Of a stretch of DNA of 48,963 bases, positions 6,578 to 15,146 are shown one piece after another. Below the pieces are notes generated by a model. It saw nothing but the letters and a program-made list of their open reading frames with translations, ran no database searches and was not told where the DNA came from. Source of the DNA: Tepidibacter mesophilus (GTDB taxonomy: Bacteria; Bacillota; Clostridia; Peptostreptococcales; Peptostreptococcaceae); contig NZ_BDQY01000025.1 of NCBI RefSeq assembly GCF_002724055.1, forward strand, positions 1 through 48,963, read 5' to 3'. Position numbers and translations under genes: made by a program. Each line of letters starts with the position of its first letter. Position 1 is the first letter of the stretch.

Positions 6578-7936
6578 ATGAGTGTTTATAATTATAAAGT
6601 TTTAGTTTATAAATGGGAGCAAATATTAGATAAGGTTAAAGTATTTGGAGGAGAGGCAAGAGAACTTGTAATCCAACCACCAGCAACAAAAGAAGAAATA
6701 GAAAATAAAGAGAAAATTCTTGGATTCTCTTTACCTATTTCTTTTAAAGAAATTCTATTGAACTTTTCAAGACACGTAGAATTTAATTGGTATCTTCCTG
6801 AAGATGCAAATCTACCTAATGAATTTAGAGAAATATTTTCTGGTGAAATTTGTTGGAGTTTAGAATGGATTGAAGATTTAAATCCTTTGGCCAAAGAACT
6901 TGAATCATATGATGGAGAAAAATGTGAATTAAAAAATAAGCTTCAATTTTATCAAGTAGGGAACGGAGATATATTAGCTTTTGATATGGAACAAGATAAA
7001 GAACAAAGTATTGTATATTGGAGTCATGAAGAAGATGAAATATTTTTTATTGCTGATTCTTTTATTACATATCTTGAGAAAGTTACTGAGTTATATGGAA
7101 TAGGAACTGAAATATGGCAAATGGAACCTTTTTTAGATGAGAAAGGATTGAATTCAAATAGTTCAGAATCAAATAGATGGAAAAATTGGTTTAATACTTT
7201 TTCTGATATTTGTTTTGATGAAGGAAGAAATGATTTAGAAAGCCTAATTAAATATATAGAATTTCATGGACAAATAAAAGAGAAAGAAATTAAAGTTCTT
7301 AAAGGTTATGATGAAAATTTATTATTTAAAAAAGTATTAGAAAGATTAAAAATAGTAGACGATTGTCAAAAAGAAATTTTGTATAAAATTATTGGAGAAG
7401 CATTAGGGCTTTGTGCTGCTGATTGGGTAAGATATCTTTGGGAAAATGATAATGAAATCGATTCGGTGTTTAGGTCGTATCTTACTTCTAGATGTTTACC
7501 TCGAGATGAAGGATTATCTAGGGTTATAGCATATGTTGAAGGTATGTTCAATGATAAAATAAAAGATTATGAAGCGAAGCGTCATTTATGTTATTTTAAA
7601 GAGAATAGAGTAATTAATTGGATAAAAAATTACATTTCAAATTCTACTACAAAAGATCAATGGTATGAGTTATATGCTTGTTCACAACCTACTTGGGAAG
7701 ATATAAAAGAATGGTTATATCTAGGGGGTAGATATAGATTGGTAGTTTTAAATGCATTAGAATATATGGCTAATTCATGGACGTCTTTAAATATAAAAGG
7801 TAAATATAAAATTATTAATCCACCCAGTAGAGAAGAAATTATTTGTATATTAAAAAAAATAAAGGATGAAGAGATATTAAAATCTAAGAAAAGAATATAC
7901 GATAGACTAATAGAAGAGATAGATCTAATTATATAG
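6578..7936 (+). CDS. SMI1/KNR4-family protein, probable toxin-immunity protein
   Basis: This 452-residue soluble protein has an N-terminal SMI1/KNR4 (SUKH-type) domain at about residues 20-165: the PPATKEEIENKEKILGFSLP motif, FKEILLNFSRHVEFNWYLP, then GNGDILAFDM and WSHEEDEIFFIADSFITYL, all hallmarks. SUKH proteins are widespread immunity proteins against polymorphic nuclease toxins (family knowledge). The C-terminal ~270 residues are helical and Trp-rich, and I do not recognise them. An in-frame ATG lies at 6554, but GGAGG at 6564-6568 places the start at 6578. Its neighbours at 7995, 8497 and 9195 also look immunity-like, yet no toxin gene is nearby. Confidence 0.82.
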   Translation: MSVYNYKVLVYKWEQILDKVKVFGGEARELVIQPPATKEEIENKEKILGFSLPISFKEILLNFSRHVEFNWYLPEDANLPNEFREIFSGEICWSLEWIEDLNPLAKELESYDGEKCELKNKLQFYQVGNGDILAFDMEQDKEQSIVYWSHEEDEIFFIADSFITYLEKVTELYGIGTEIWQMEPFLDEKGLNSNSSESNRWKNWFNTFSDICFDEGRNDLESLIKYIEFHGQIKEKEIKVLKGYDENLLFKKVLERLKIVDDCQKEILYKIIGEALGLCAADWVRYLWENDNEIDSVFRSYLTSRCLPRDEGLSRVIAYVEGMFNDKIKDYEAKRHLCYFKENRVINWIKNYISNSTTKDQWYELYACSQPTWEDIKEWLYLGGRYRLVVLNALEYMANSWTSLNIKGKYKIINPPSREEIICILKKIKDEEILKSKKRIYDRLIEEIDLII

Positions 7937-7994
7937 AAATGCAGGATATTAGATAGATTTATATAGAATAAGAAGTTAAGGAGACTAAGTTTTT

Positions 7995-8264
7995 ATGGGT
8001 AGAAAATCATTATTTGAGATGGTTAATGAGGTTAAAGATGAAGATTCATTTTTACTTTTTATTAAAGCTTTAAGTAAGGATAGAATAGATTTTGTCAATA
8101 AAAAAGTAAATGATGAATGGCAAAACGAAACAATTGAAATATTCTTGGAAGCAGCACATGAGTGGGGAGAAATATCAAAATCTGGATTGGAATTCTATGA
8201 TAAGCCAGATAATGCATGGAAAAGATGTGCCCAGATACTATATATGGGGAAAATATATGAGTAA
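7995..8264 (+). CDS. DUF7660-like small protein, probable immunity protein
   Basis: This 89-residue protein contains DEDSFLLFIKALSKD, EWQNETIEIFLEAAHEWGEI and a C-terminal AWKRCAQILYMGKIYE, the pattern I associate with DUF7660 proteins (short acidic proteins ending ILYxAKIYE). They often occur next to polymorphic toxin or immunity genes. It has no signal peptide or membrane segment. AAGGAGAC precedes the ATG at loose spacing. It lies 58 bases after the SMI1/KNR4 gene and probably shares its transcript. The family call is from memory of the pattern. Confidence 0.7.
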   Translation: MGRKSLFEMVNEVKDEDSFLLFIKALSKDRIDFVNKKVNDEWQNETIEIFLEAAHEWGEISKSGLEFYDKPDNAWKRCAQILYMGKIYE

Positions 8265-8496
8265 ACTATTTTGTGCTTGAGGTGGATTTATAGTGCTATC
8301 ATATAAATTAGAAATTATTTATTAAAGACTATATAAAGGTATAAAAAGCGTGGAGGTTAAAAAATATAGCTACATAATGTATGAGCTTCTTACTGGATAA
8401 TCCAATAGAATTATGAGTGCAAATAAAATTAAGAATTCTATAGAGATAAATGGATACATAAGATGATTTAAATTTGCTGTATGAGAGGTGAGGTTG
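8265..8496. other. Intergenic, decayed sequence
   Basis: No gene. GCGTGGAGGTTAAAAAATAT at 8349-8368 echoes the leader of the SMI1/KNR4 gene (ACGTGGAGGTTGAAAAATAT at 6560-6579) but is followed at once by stop codons, so it may be the scar of a duplicated gene start. Confidence 0.35.
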
Positions 8497-8949
8497 TTGA
8501 ATTCAATTCAAGCAAAAATAATTACAACAGAGTGTGTGGACGATGAATATTTAATGATATTCGTGGATGGGATAAGACTGGATAAATGGATTGTAAATAT
8601 ACTTCGTAATAATGACTTCTTAAATTTAATTCCTACTTGGCTAGGCTGACTTTTAGACTTAAAAGAACAGGAGTATGTATGGAGAAAGACAAGCTTATGT
8701 GAATGTGAAACAACTATATTACCTATTCTTGTATGTTCAGATGATTTAGATTTTTCTTGTATAGTAGTTGTATGCGAGGTAGAATATATTAACACTTTAG
8801 TACAGTGGAAGAGGATGGGTATAGATAGAACAGGATTTCCAACTTATATTGGAAAAGATATCGAATGGTTTGAAAATATTCCTTTGCTTGAGTTTTCACG
8901 AAATCAATATGAAAACTGTCTTAATACATTTATACAGAGTCAGGATTAA
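8497..8949 (+). pseudogene. Immunity-like gene interrupted by one in-frame TGA
   Basis: From a TTG at 8497 (GAGAGGTGAGG upstream) a single frame runs 150 codons to TAA at 8947-8949, broken only by a TGA at 8647-8649 (codon 51). The protein reads DDEYLMIFVDGIRLDKWI, LIPTWLG, stop, LLDLKEQEYVWRKTS, then LPILVCSDDLDFSCIVVVCE and IEWFENIPLLEFSRNQYEN. This matches a pattern I recall from small Firmicutes proteins beside polymorphic toxin genes, where Trp commonly occupies the position of the stop. There is no other frameshift, so the lesion is recent, or the codon is read through, or it is a base error. Confidence 0.6.
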
Positions 8950-9040
8950 ACTAATATTTAAAGAACCTTTTATTCAATTATTAGTATTTAGCACTATTAT
9001 GTTAAAATAGGTTTTTTATTATTCTAGAAGAGAGGGTAGA

Positions 9041-9179
9041 ATGATAGAACATCTAAATATGTTAGATGAAATACTAAAATACGTATTATATACTTATTTA
9101 TTATACTAAAGTACTTAGAATATTAGCTGAATTTGGAGTTATACATAGATTTGATAAATATAGAAATATTACAAATTAA
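9041..9179 (+). pseudogene. Possible decayed small gene
   Basis: AGAGGG precedes an ATG at 9041 that opens MIEHLNMLDEILKYVLYTYL, which stops at 9109. Shifting one frame continues as KVLRILAEFGVIHRFDKYRN to a TAA at 9177-9179. It may be a frameshifted short gene of about 45 residues, but the sequence is too short to identify. Confidence 0.22.
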
Positions 9180-9194
9180 TTTAGGAGAGTTATG

Positions 9195-9719
9195 ATGTTT
9201 ACATATACGGAGAAGATTACAAATCAGTTTTTTAGTTTTAGTGAAGGCGAGATTACTATACAAGAATTTCAAAAATGGATTTATGAAACAGAAGAATTGT
9301 TAGAAGTATTAGGAGAAGATAAGTATTCTAAATTGTTGTCAGTATTTTTTAATGGAATCTTTGTAAAAGATGATTTAGAAGATTTAATCGAAAATTTTTA
9401 TAGCGAGTCTAAAATTGGTATAAATAACGAGAAACTGATATGGATTCTGGAGGCTATGATTGAAGGAAGATATGATGTAGTAACAGGTTGTGCTGTTTTA
9501 GCAAGCTTACGTTCATTTGAGAAAGGATATGATTTTATACCCATTGAATTGGTTGGTTATGACAGCTTAATTGAAGATATGGTTTATCGTTATAAAGCAG
9601 ATAAGGATAAGGCTGAAATGAATAGAGTAATAGATTTGTATAAAATAGAAATTACAAAAATAGCAAAGAATATTTTGAGTAGTATATATACAAACCCTAA
9701 CATATTACATGGAGTTTAG
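9195..9719 (+). CDS. Hypothetical protein, probable immunity protein
   Basis: This soluble acidic protein of about 174 residues begins MFTYTEKITNQFFSFSEGEI followed by TIQEFQKWIYETEELLEVLG. The pattern, a short helix then a W-I-Y segment and a helical body with NGIFVKDDLEDLIENF, resembles helical immunity proteins of the colicin-D or CDI type, but I cannot name the family. Two ATGs overlap (9192, 9195); AGGAG at 9183-9187 favours 9195. It has no signal peptide or membrane segment. It is the last gene of the immunity-like group, and a decayed copy of the structured repeat follows. Confidence 0.65.
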   Translation: MFTYTEKITNQFFSFSEGEITIQEFQKWIYETEELLEVLGEDKYSKLLSVFFNGIFVKDDLEDLIENFYSESKIGINNEKLIWILEAMIEGRYDVVTGCAVLASLRSFEKGYDFIPIELVGYDSLIEDMVYRYKADKDKAEMNRVIDLYKIEITKIAKNILSSIYTNPNILHGV

Positions 9720-9754
9720 ATTAAAATATGATGACTAAACTAGATATTACAATT

Positions 9755-9830
9755 GTACAAGTTAAGCTCGTACAATTAATGAGTCATGTATAAGAATATA
9801 TATGTAATGAGTTTAACTATTTAACAATAT
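9755..9830 (+). repeat. Decayed fourth copy of the structured repeat
   Basis: GTACAAGTTAAGCTCGTACA followed by ATTAATGAGTCATG and TATAAGAATATAT lines up with the 5' half of copies A-C (ACAAGTTATGCTTGTAC, ATTAATGGGGCACAC, AAGAAT). The GGGG helix is lost and no terminator hairpin follows, so this copy looks dead. Confidence 0.45.
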
Positions 9831-10001
9831 TAATATATTAGTTATGTATCCTAAAAAAGCAATCTTATTAGAACTAAAGTATATTACCCAATAGTTAGAT
9901 AAAAAATCTTATTTTTAGATTTGCACTTTTGTACCAAGAAATATACTACTATAATTTAAAAAATTAGGGGAACGGGATGACTATTCGCAATATAAAGAAA
10001 A
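9831..10001. other. Intergenic region
   Basis: No supported gene. A short frame from 9977 runs into the terminator hairpin and ends at 10051; it has no recognisable product. Confidence 0.4.
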
Positions 10002-10040
10002 AAATCAAACTAGAAGGGTTAAATCCTTCTAGTTTGATTT
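10002..10040. terminator. Bidirectional intrinsic terminator
   Basis: A 16-bp perfect stem (10002-10017 with 10025-10040, loop GTTAAAT) starts AAATCAAACTAG and ends CTAGTTTGATTT, with A and T runs on both sides. It terminates the gerAB-like gene on the minus strand and anything entering from the left. Confidence 0.85.
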
Positions 10041-10066
10041 TATATGATTAACTTTTTTCAGATAAA

Positions 10067-11155
10067 TCAAGGGAGTTTAATTAATTTATTTTTTAGTTTT
10101 GAAGTAATTAATAACATAATAGGAAAAATAACTTCAAGAGGGAATATATAATAAGAAAAGGCTATATAATTCCATTGAATTAAATCCATTCTATTTTTAA
10201 ATGATATAAAAGAAAAATTTAGAGTAAGAAGACAAATAGGAACTATAATATGACGATAGTCTTTAATCTTGAAAATTTTACTAAAACCCATACAACTGGC
10301 AAGTATAAGAACACTGAATTTAAGAAAAGAACCAATCACAAATATAAGTGATGACATTATTTCTAGTCTCTGAATAAAATCTCTTATATCTATTTTTGCT
10401 ATTGTACTGTAGGCAGAATAGTTTTCGTTTAAAGGCTCAATTGGTCCTAAAACTAAAATAGTGGACAAAGAAAGAATTAAAGTACAAATTCCTCCTATTA
10501 ATAAACCTAAAAAGTATATTTTATAGTATGATTTTTCATTTTTAAAGTCTGAAAAAATCATTGAAAGCATTACTATTTCACCAAAAGGGAATGAAAATGA
10601 TGCAAATGCTGCCTTAAATACAGGTTTAAAATTTATATCTAATATAGGGAGCATATTATTTATATCCATTCTAGGCATTAATAGTATGAATGAAATAAAT
10701 GAGAAAAAAACAAATGGAACAAAAAATAAGCTTGACCACCTTCCAATTAATTCAATTCCCTCTTTTGCAGACCAAATACATAAAATTAAAAAAAATATTC
10801 TAATTATAATATCAGGAGTTTCAGGAAGCCCAGTATCAGTAATGAATTGGCTATTATTTACTAGAACTTCAACTCCCTCATTAAAAGTATATAAACTAAA
10901 TATTGCTATGAGTATTTTGCCAAAAAATTTGCCTAAACAAATTTCACAAATGTCAAATAAATTTTTGCCTGAAAATATAATATGTAGTTTGATTAATATA
11001 AGTGACATAATTAAAGCCATTATCATAGATAAAAGAATAGCTAACCATACATTCTGTTCAGCTTGAAGTGCAAGCGGCATGATAGATGAAGTTCCTGCTA
11101 TGAAGATAACTATAATAGCAATCCCTTGTTTATCAGAAATAATTTCCTTATTCAA
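10067..11155 (-). CDS. GerAB/YndE-family spore germination permease
   Basis: This protein of about 362 residues has around ten hydrophobic segments and the opening ISDKQGIAIIVIFIAGTSSI, typical of GerAB-type germinant receptor subunits, which are APC-superfamily proteins in the inner membrane of the spore. An in-frame ATG lies at 11200, but on the minus strand TTGGAGGAATTAATATTG places a ribosome site eight bases before a TTG at 11155, giving the usual GerAB length and start (LNKEIISDKQG). Usually gerAB sits with gerAA and gerAC; here it stands alone, so it is an orphan. It is evidence of a spore-former. The gene ends in the strong terminator at 10002-10040. Confidence 0.88.
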   Translation of the reverse strand: MNKEIISDKQGIAIIVIFIAGTSSIMPLALQAEQNVWLAILLSMIMALIMSLILIKLHIIFSGKNLFDICEICLGKFFGKILIAIFSLYTFNEGVEVLVNNSQFITDTGLPETPDIIIRIFFLILCIWSAKEGIELIGRWSSLFFVPFVFFSFISFILLMPRMDINNMLPILDINFKPVFKAAFASFSFPFGEIVMLSMIFSDFKNEKSYYKIYFLGLLIGGICTLILSLSTILVLGPIEPLNENYSAYSTIAKIDIRDFIQRLEIMSSLIFVIGSFLKFSVLILASCMGFSKIFKIKDYRHIIVPICLLTLNFSFISFKNRMDLIQWNYIAFSYYIFPLEVIFPIMLLITSKLKNKLIKLP

Positions 11156-11311
11156 TATTAATTCCTCCAATATTAAATATATTACTTTTAGTTTATCCAT
11201 ATTCTGAGTAAATATATTTAATTTAATAAATAACTTCTTATTTATTGTAAAAGTATAATATAGTACTTATTTAATTCCATTAAAATATAAAGGAAATAGA
11301 ATCTTTTTTAC

Positions 11312-11388
11312 ATAGAACAACTTAATTTATATAAGTAATTTTAGAATATATTTTATTTAAAAAAATATATAGAACAACTTACTTTATT
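11312..11388 (+). repeat. Pair of 19-bp direct repeats upstream of PEPCK gene
   Basis: ATAGAACAACTTAATTTAT (from 11312) and ATAGAACAACTTACTTTAT (from 11369) differ at one base and are 57 bases apart. They may be operator sites for the gene at 11492, or a small local duplication. Confidence 0.4.
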
Positions 11389-11431
11389 TTATTTTTTTCT
11401 TTACAAAAATGATATACAAATTAAAAAAATA

Positions 11432-11440
11432 TGCTATACT
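11432..11440 (+). promoter_or_regulatory. Extended -10 promoter of PEPCK gene
   Basis: TGCTATACT at 11432-11440 is an extended -10 element about 50 bases before the GTG start at 11492. No strong -35 is seen at 17-bp spacing, as is common with TGn promoters. Confidence 0.5.
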
Positions 11441-11491
11441 TTATACTGTAATTAACAATAATATAACATATAGGTTACTGGAGGGGTAAAA

Positions 11492-13012
11492 GTGACATAC
11501 TTAATAAATGATAAACTATTTAAAAACTTAATAATAAATCCTAATGTTAAAGAATTGAGAGACATGAGTATAGATATGGAGATTACAACAGAATTTAATA
11601 GTCCATGTTATGTTACTAAAGTGAGAAATAGAAGTGCAAAGAATACTTATGTTGTAGATGATATACCATTAGGAGTAGAGCAACAGGGGATTAGTAGAGA
11701 TAAAGCAGATAAAATTGTTAATGAAGTTAAGAATTATTTAAACAATAAAGAAGTAATTAGAGTAGATAGAAAAATGGGAATTTATGATGAGTTTTCTTTT
11801 AATTGTAAACTTTACATAACGAAGGAATATAGTAGAATAGCTTATATGTGGAACAATACTTTGTTTGATCCTGTAGATGTAGAAAATCCAGATTTAATAA
11901 GTATATATGTTCCTGAATGGCCAGAAAAAATTATGATAGTATATCCAGAAGAAGGAATTACTTATATATTAGGTAGTGATTATTTTGGTGAAGCTAAAAA
12001 GTCTTTTTTAAGAAAAGCTATGTATAAAGTAAAAAAAATGGGTGGACTTGGGTTACATGCAGGGAGTAAAGTATTAAGAGTAATAGATAAAAATGAAAAC
12101 TTAAAAGATGTAGGATTTATAATGTTTGGATTAAGTGGAACAGGGAAAACTACTCTTACAATACATGATCACGGTCTTACTGGAGATGAAAAAGCTATTG
12201 TCAGACAAGATGATGTTATATTCATGGACGAAAATGGATATTGTGCAGGAAGTGAAAATGGATTTTTTATAAAGACTGAAGGTCTTGATGAAGGGCAAAA
12301 AGTTCTATATAAAGCAGCTATAAGTAAAAATTCTATATTTGAAAATGTAAAAGTAGCTGGGGATGGAAAAGTAGATTTTAATGATACAACTCTTACAGCT
12401 AATGGAAGAGGAGTAGTTTTACGAGAAGAAATATCGAATACAGATGATAGTATAGATATTGAAAAAGCAAATAAAATTATATTTATCACAAGAAGGAATG
12501 ATATAGTTCCACCTGTTATGAAATTAGAGATTTCACAAGCTGTTAACGCATTTATGCTTGGAGAGTCAATAGAAACCTCTGCTGGAGATCCTACAAAAGC
12601 AGGGAAATCAAAAAGATGTGTAGGTACTAATCCTTTTATAATAGGGCCTGAGGAAGATGAAGGACATAGATTGTATCAAATATTAAAAAGAAATCCAGAT
12701 ATAGAGTGCTTTATACTAAATACAGGTGCTATTGGAGCTAAAGAAGAATTTAAAGGGGAAAAAATAACTATTAAAGTTTCAACTACTATAATGAAGGAAA
12801 TAGCAAAAGACAATGTTAAATGGGAATTAGATAAAGAATGGGGATATCTAGTACCAAAGTATGTAGATGGAATAGATATTAAAAAATATAATCCAAGAAA
12901 TTATTATAGCGAAGAAGAATACGAAGTAATAGCCAATAAATTAAGAAAAGAAAGAGAACAGTGGTTTTCTAAATTTGAAAATATAAAAAAAGAAGTGGCG
13001 GTTTCTATATAA
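11492..13012 (+). CDS. pckA: ATP-dependent phosphoenolpyruvate carboxykinase-like protein
   Basis: The 506-residue product carries the signature of ATP-type PEP carboxykinases: RSAKNTYVVDD (aligned with the substrate Arg loop R-S-P-K-D-K), YFGEAKKS, the P-loop GLSGTGKTT at residues 213-221, and RQDD at 238-241. The enzyme interconverts oxaloacetate plus ATP with PEP, CO2 and ADP in the cytoplasm. Several canonical blocks are altered; the kinase-2 region (usually GDDEHGW-like) reads VRQDDVIFMDENGY, and the protein is slightly shorter than the usual ~530 residues, so it is a divergent subfamily. The GTG start follows GGAGGGG. The gene has its own promoter and terminator (13011-13040). Confidence 0.75.
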   Translation: MTYLINDKLFKNLIINPNVKELRDMSIDMEITTEFNSPCYVTKVRNRSAKNTYVVDDIPLGVEQQGISRDKADKIVNEVKNYLNNKEVIRVDRKMGIYDEFSFNCKLYITKEYSRIAYMWNNTLFDPVDVENPDLISIYVPEWPEKIMIVYPEEGITYILGSDYFGEAKKSFLRKAMYKVKKMGGLGLHAGSKVLRVIDKNENLKDVGFIMFGLSGTGKTTLTIHDHGLTGDEKAIVRQDDVIFMDENGYCAGSENGFFIKTEGLDEGQKVLYKAAISKNSIFENVKVAGDGKVDFNDTTLTANGRGVVLREEISNTDDSIDIEKANKIIFITRRNDIVPPVMKLEISQAVNAFMLGESIETSAGDPTKAGKSKRCVGTNPFIIGPEEDEGHRLYQILKRNPDIECFILNTGAIGAKEEFKGEKITIKVSTTIMKEIAKDNVKWELDKEWGYLVPKYVDGIDIKKYNPRNYYSEEEYEVIANKLRKEREQWFSKFENIKKEVAVSI

Positions 13013-13040
13013 GCTGGGAAATATCCCAGCTTTAATTTTT
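13011..13040 (+). terminator. Intrinsic terminator of PEPCK gene
   Basis: AAGCTGGGA (13011-13019) pairs with TCCCAGCTT (13024-13032), followed by TAATTTTTT. It begins within the stop codon of the gene. Confidence 0.85.
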
Positions 13041-13114
13041 TGTGTGCATCAAAATAGTATTGTATAGTGTTAGAATATAATTATTGCATTGATTATTTAT
13101 TACAACTAATTATA

Positions 13115-13681
13115 TTAGTCGTGATAAATAAATTTAACTTCAGACTGATATAACCTTTTATATAGATTATATTCAGCTTGTACTTCTCTTGTAGTTATAA
13201 AAATATTAGTAAAGAATTCCCATAAAAATACCCATCCACCTATATAGATTCCTTCGTGCAAAACATTAAGAAATACGTTTTGTGTATCTCTAATAAAAAA
13301 ATAACCCATACTAAGAAATAAAATAGAGAGAAATAAATACGATAAAGTTTTTTTATGAAGATTGGATTTGGATTTTACAAGTCTTTCTATTGCGTAACTA
13401 TAATAATTTTTGTAAGCTGATAATAAAGCTACTTCTTTTTTCGGATCTTTTTTAGATTCAGGTAAATAAAGATCAATTTGGATATTAAAATTTAAGGGTA
13501 TATCTTCTGACGAGTTTACTATAAAGTCATTAAATTCGTCTTCAATATCCCTTTTCTTAAAAGGTGAGGGGTCCCAATCATCATATACATCATCATAATC
13601 ATCAAGAGACACTTTAATTAAATAAGTATTATTAAATTCATTATATTTATAGTGTTTTTGGAAATATCTTCTTTTTCTCAT
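13115..13681 (-). CDS. Conserved hypothetical membrane protein
   Basis: This 188-residue protein has a charged, Asp-rich N-terminal half (SLDDYDDVYDDWDPSPFKKR) followed by two hydrophobic segments (about residues 113-131 and 142-162). Each end is probably in the cytoplasm. I recognise no named family; similar small two-TM proteins in Clostridia are annotated as hypothetical. An in-frame ATG at 13711 lacks a ribosome site, whereas AAAGGTGA before the ATG at 13681 is well placed. It faces away from the exporter gene at 14113 across about 430 non-coding bases. Confidence 0.65.
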   Translation of the reverse strand: MRKRRYFQKHYKYNEFNNTYLIKVSLDDYDDVYDDWDPSPFKKRDIEDEFNDFIVNSSEDIPLNFNIQIDLYLPESKKDPKKEVALLSAYKNYYSYAIERLVKSKSNLHKKTLSYLFLSILFLSMGYFFIRDTQNVFLNVLHEGIYIGGWVFLWEFFTNIFITTREVQAEYNLYKRLYQSEVKFIYHD

Positions 13682-14112
13682 TAAATCACCTTTCGCACAA
13701 TATAATCTCAACCTGAGTTTATATAGTTAGTATAGATATTAGAACATATTCATTCATTATAGATATTATAAAATGTAAACTTATTTGATAATAGCACTTT
13801 CTTTTATAAATAGGTATTTATTATTATTTGAATTATGTTTTTTATTTATACTAAACAAAATATACAAATAAATATATAATAGCAAAGTAGTTTTCTTAAT
13901 AAAAAAATTAAATTATATTATGAATTACAAGTTGGGAAAGTAATTATACCTCTTAAATAGTATATATTTGATTCATCCATACAAACTATAAATTTTTTAA
14001 ATTACATGCAGTGATAAAAAACCGTCATAAAATCTATTTTAGGAGGTTTTATATTTATGATAAAATAATAAAGAATTTAAATATATAAATAAAATAGAAA
14101 AAAGGAGTTTAT
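13682..14112. other. Divergent intergenic region
   Basis: Very AT-rich. It holds AAAAAACCGTCATAAAATC and AGGAGGTTTTATATTTATG near 14017-14059, a strong ribosome site whose ATG (14057) is followed after two codons by TAA; this could be a tiny leader peptide for the gene at 14113, but nothing supports that beyond spacing. Confidence 0.35.
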
Positions 14113-15075
14113 ATGAAATTTATAGGGTATAGAACATTAAAAACAGCTATAGGTGCAGCTATTTCGATAATTATATCAAAAAATCTAGGTATTGAATACG
14201 CCGTGTCTGCCGGAATAATAACTATTTTAAGTATCCAAAGTACTAAAAGAAAATCTGTTGAAATAGCTTTGCAAAGGATTTGTGCATGTATATTGGCTTT
14301 ATTTATAGCTTACATAACATTCAATTTGTTTGGATATAGTGAGATAAGTTTCGCTATATTTTTAGTAATATTTATTCCACTTGCAGTAAAATTTAATATG
14401 GGAGAGGGAATAGTAGTAAGTTCAGTGCTGGTAACACACTTGCTTGTAGAAAAATCTGTAGAAATTTTTTGGCTAAGAAATGAATTGTATCTTATGATAA
14501 TAGGTGCATTTGTAGCATTAATATTAAATCTTTATATGCCTAGCATAGAAAATAAAATAAGAAGCGATAAAATATATATTGAAGAAAAAATGAAAGAAAT
14601 ATTACATAAGATGTCTATCGCATTAAAGGACCATACTATTGAATTTGAATCGGATGTATTATTTAATGATTTGGAAAATAGATTACAAAGAGCGTTAAAA
14701 TTATCTTATATCAATTTCAATAATTATGTATTTCAAGATGAAATTTATTACGTACATTATATGGAAATGAGAGTAAAACAGTATGAAACTATAAAGCGTA
14801 TGAGGGAACATTTTCAACGTTTTTTTATGACTTATGATCAAGCCATAATTATATCTGATTTTACGCAACGTGTAGCTAATCTACTTTATGAGGACAATAC
14901 AGCTGAGAGCTTAATAGAGGAATTAAATAAGTTAAGGATGATTTTTAAAGAAATGCCACTTCCTAAAGACCGAGAGGAATTTGAAAACAGAGCTATGCTT
15001 TTTCAATTTTTAAATGATATGGAGAGTTTTTTAATAATAAAGAAAGAGTTTAGAGAAAATATAGATAGATTATAA
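14113..15075 (+). CDS. Aromatic acid exporter-family membrane protein (FUSC/ArAE)
   Basis: This 320-residue protein has six hydrophobic segments in the first ~145 residues (IGYRTLKTAIGAAISIIISK, then LILNLYMPSIENKIR at the end), followed by a cytoplasmic helical domain of about 170 residues. This is the ArAE_1 plus C-terminal domain layout of small Firmicutes FUSC-like exporters. Members are thought to export aromatic or other weak acids (family inference). AAAGGAG precedes the ATG. Only about 70 bases separate it from the RelA/SpoT-domain gene, so co-transcription is possible. Confidence 0.85.
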   Translation: MKFIGYRTLKTAIGAAISIIISKNLGIEYAVSAGIITILSIQSTKRKSVEIALQRICACILALFIAYITFNLFGYSEISFAIFLVIFIPLAVKFNMGEGIVVSSVLVTHLLVEKSVEIFWLRNELYLMIIGAFVALILNLYMPSIENKIRSDKIYIEEKMKEILHKMSIALKDHTIEFESDVLFNDLENRLQRALKLSYINFNNYVFQDEIYYVHYMEMRVKQYETIKRMREHFQRFFMTYDQAIIISDFTQRVANLLYEDNTAESLIEELNKLRMIFKEMPLPKDREEFENRAMLFQFLNDMESFLIIKKEFRENIDRL

Positions 15076-15146
15076 AAATTGAGTCATATAAAAATATATT
15101 GAATTTAAAAATCTAAAGATAATAAATTACAAAAAGGAGAAAGTAA

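Noticed and set aside
8508-8795. Minus-strand open frame over the broken immunity-like gene
   Set aside because: No ribosome site, and the plus-strand frame is recognisable as a protein apart from one stop.
9977-10051. Short frame MTIRNIKKKIKLEGLNPSSL
   Set aside because: It overlaps the strong terminator stem, has no clear product and is too short.
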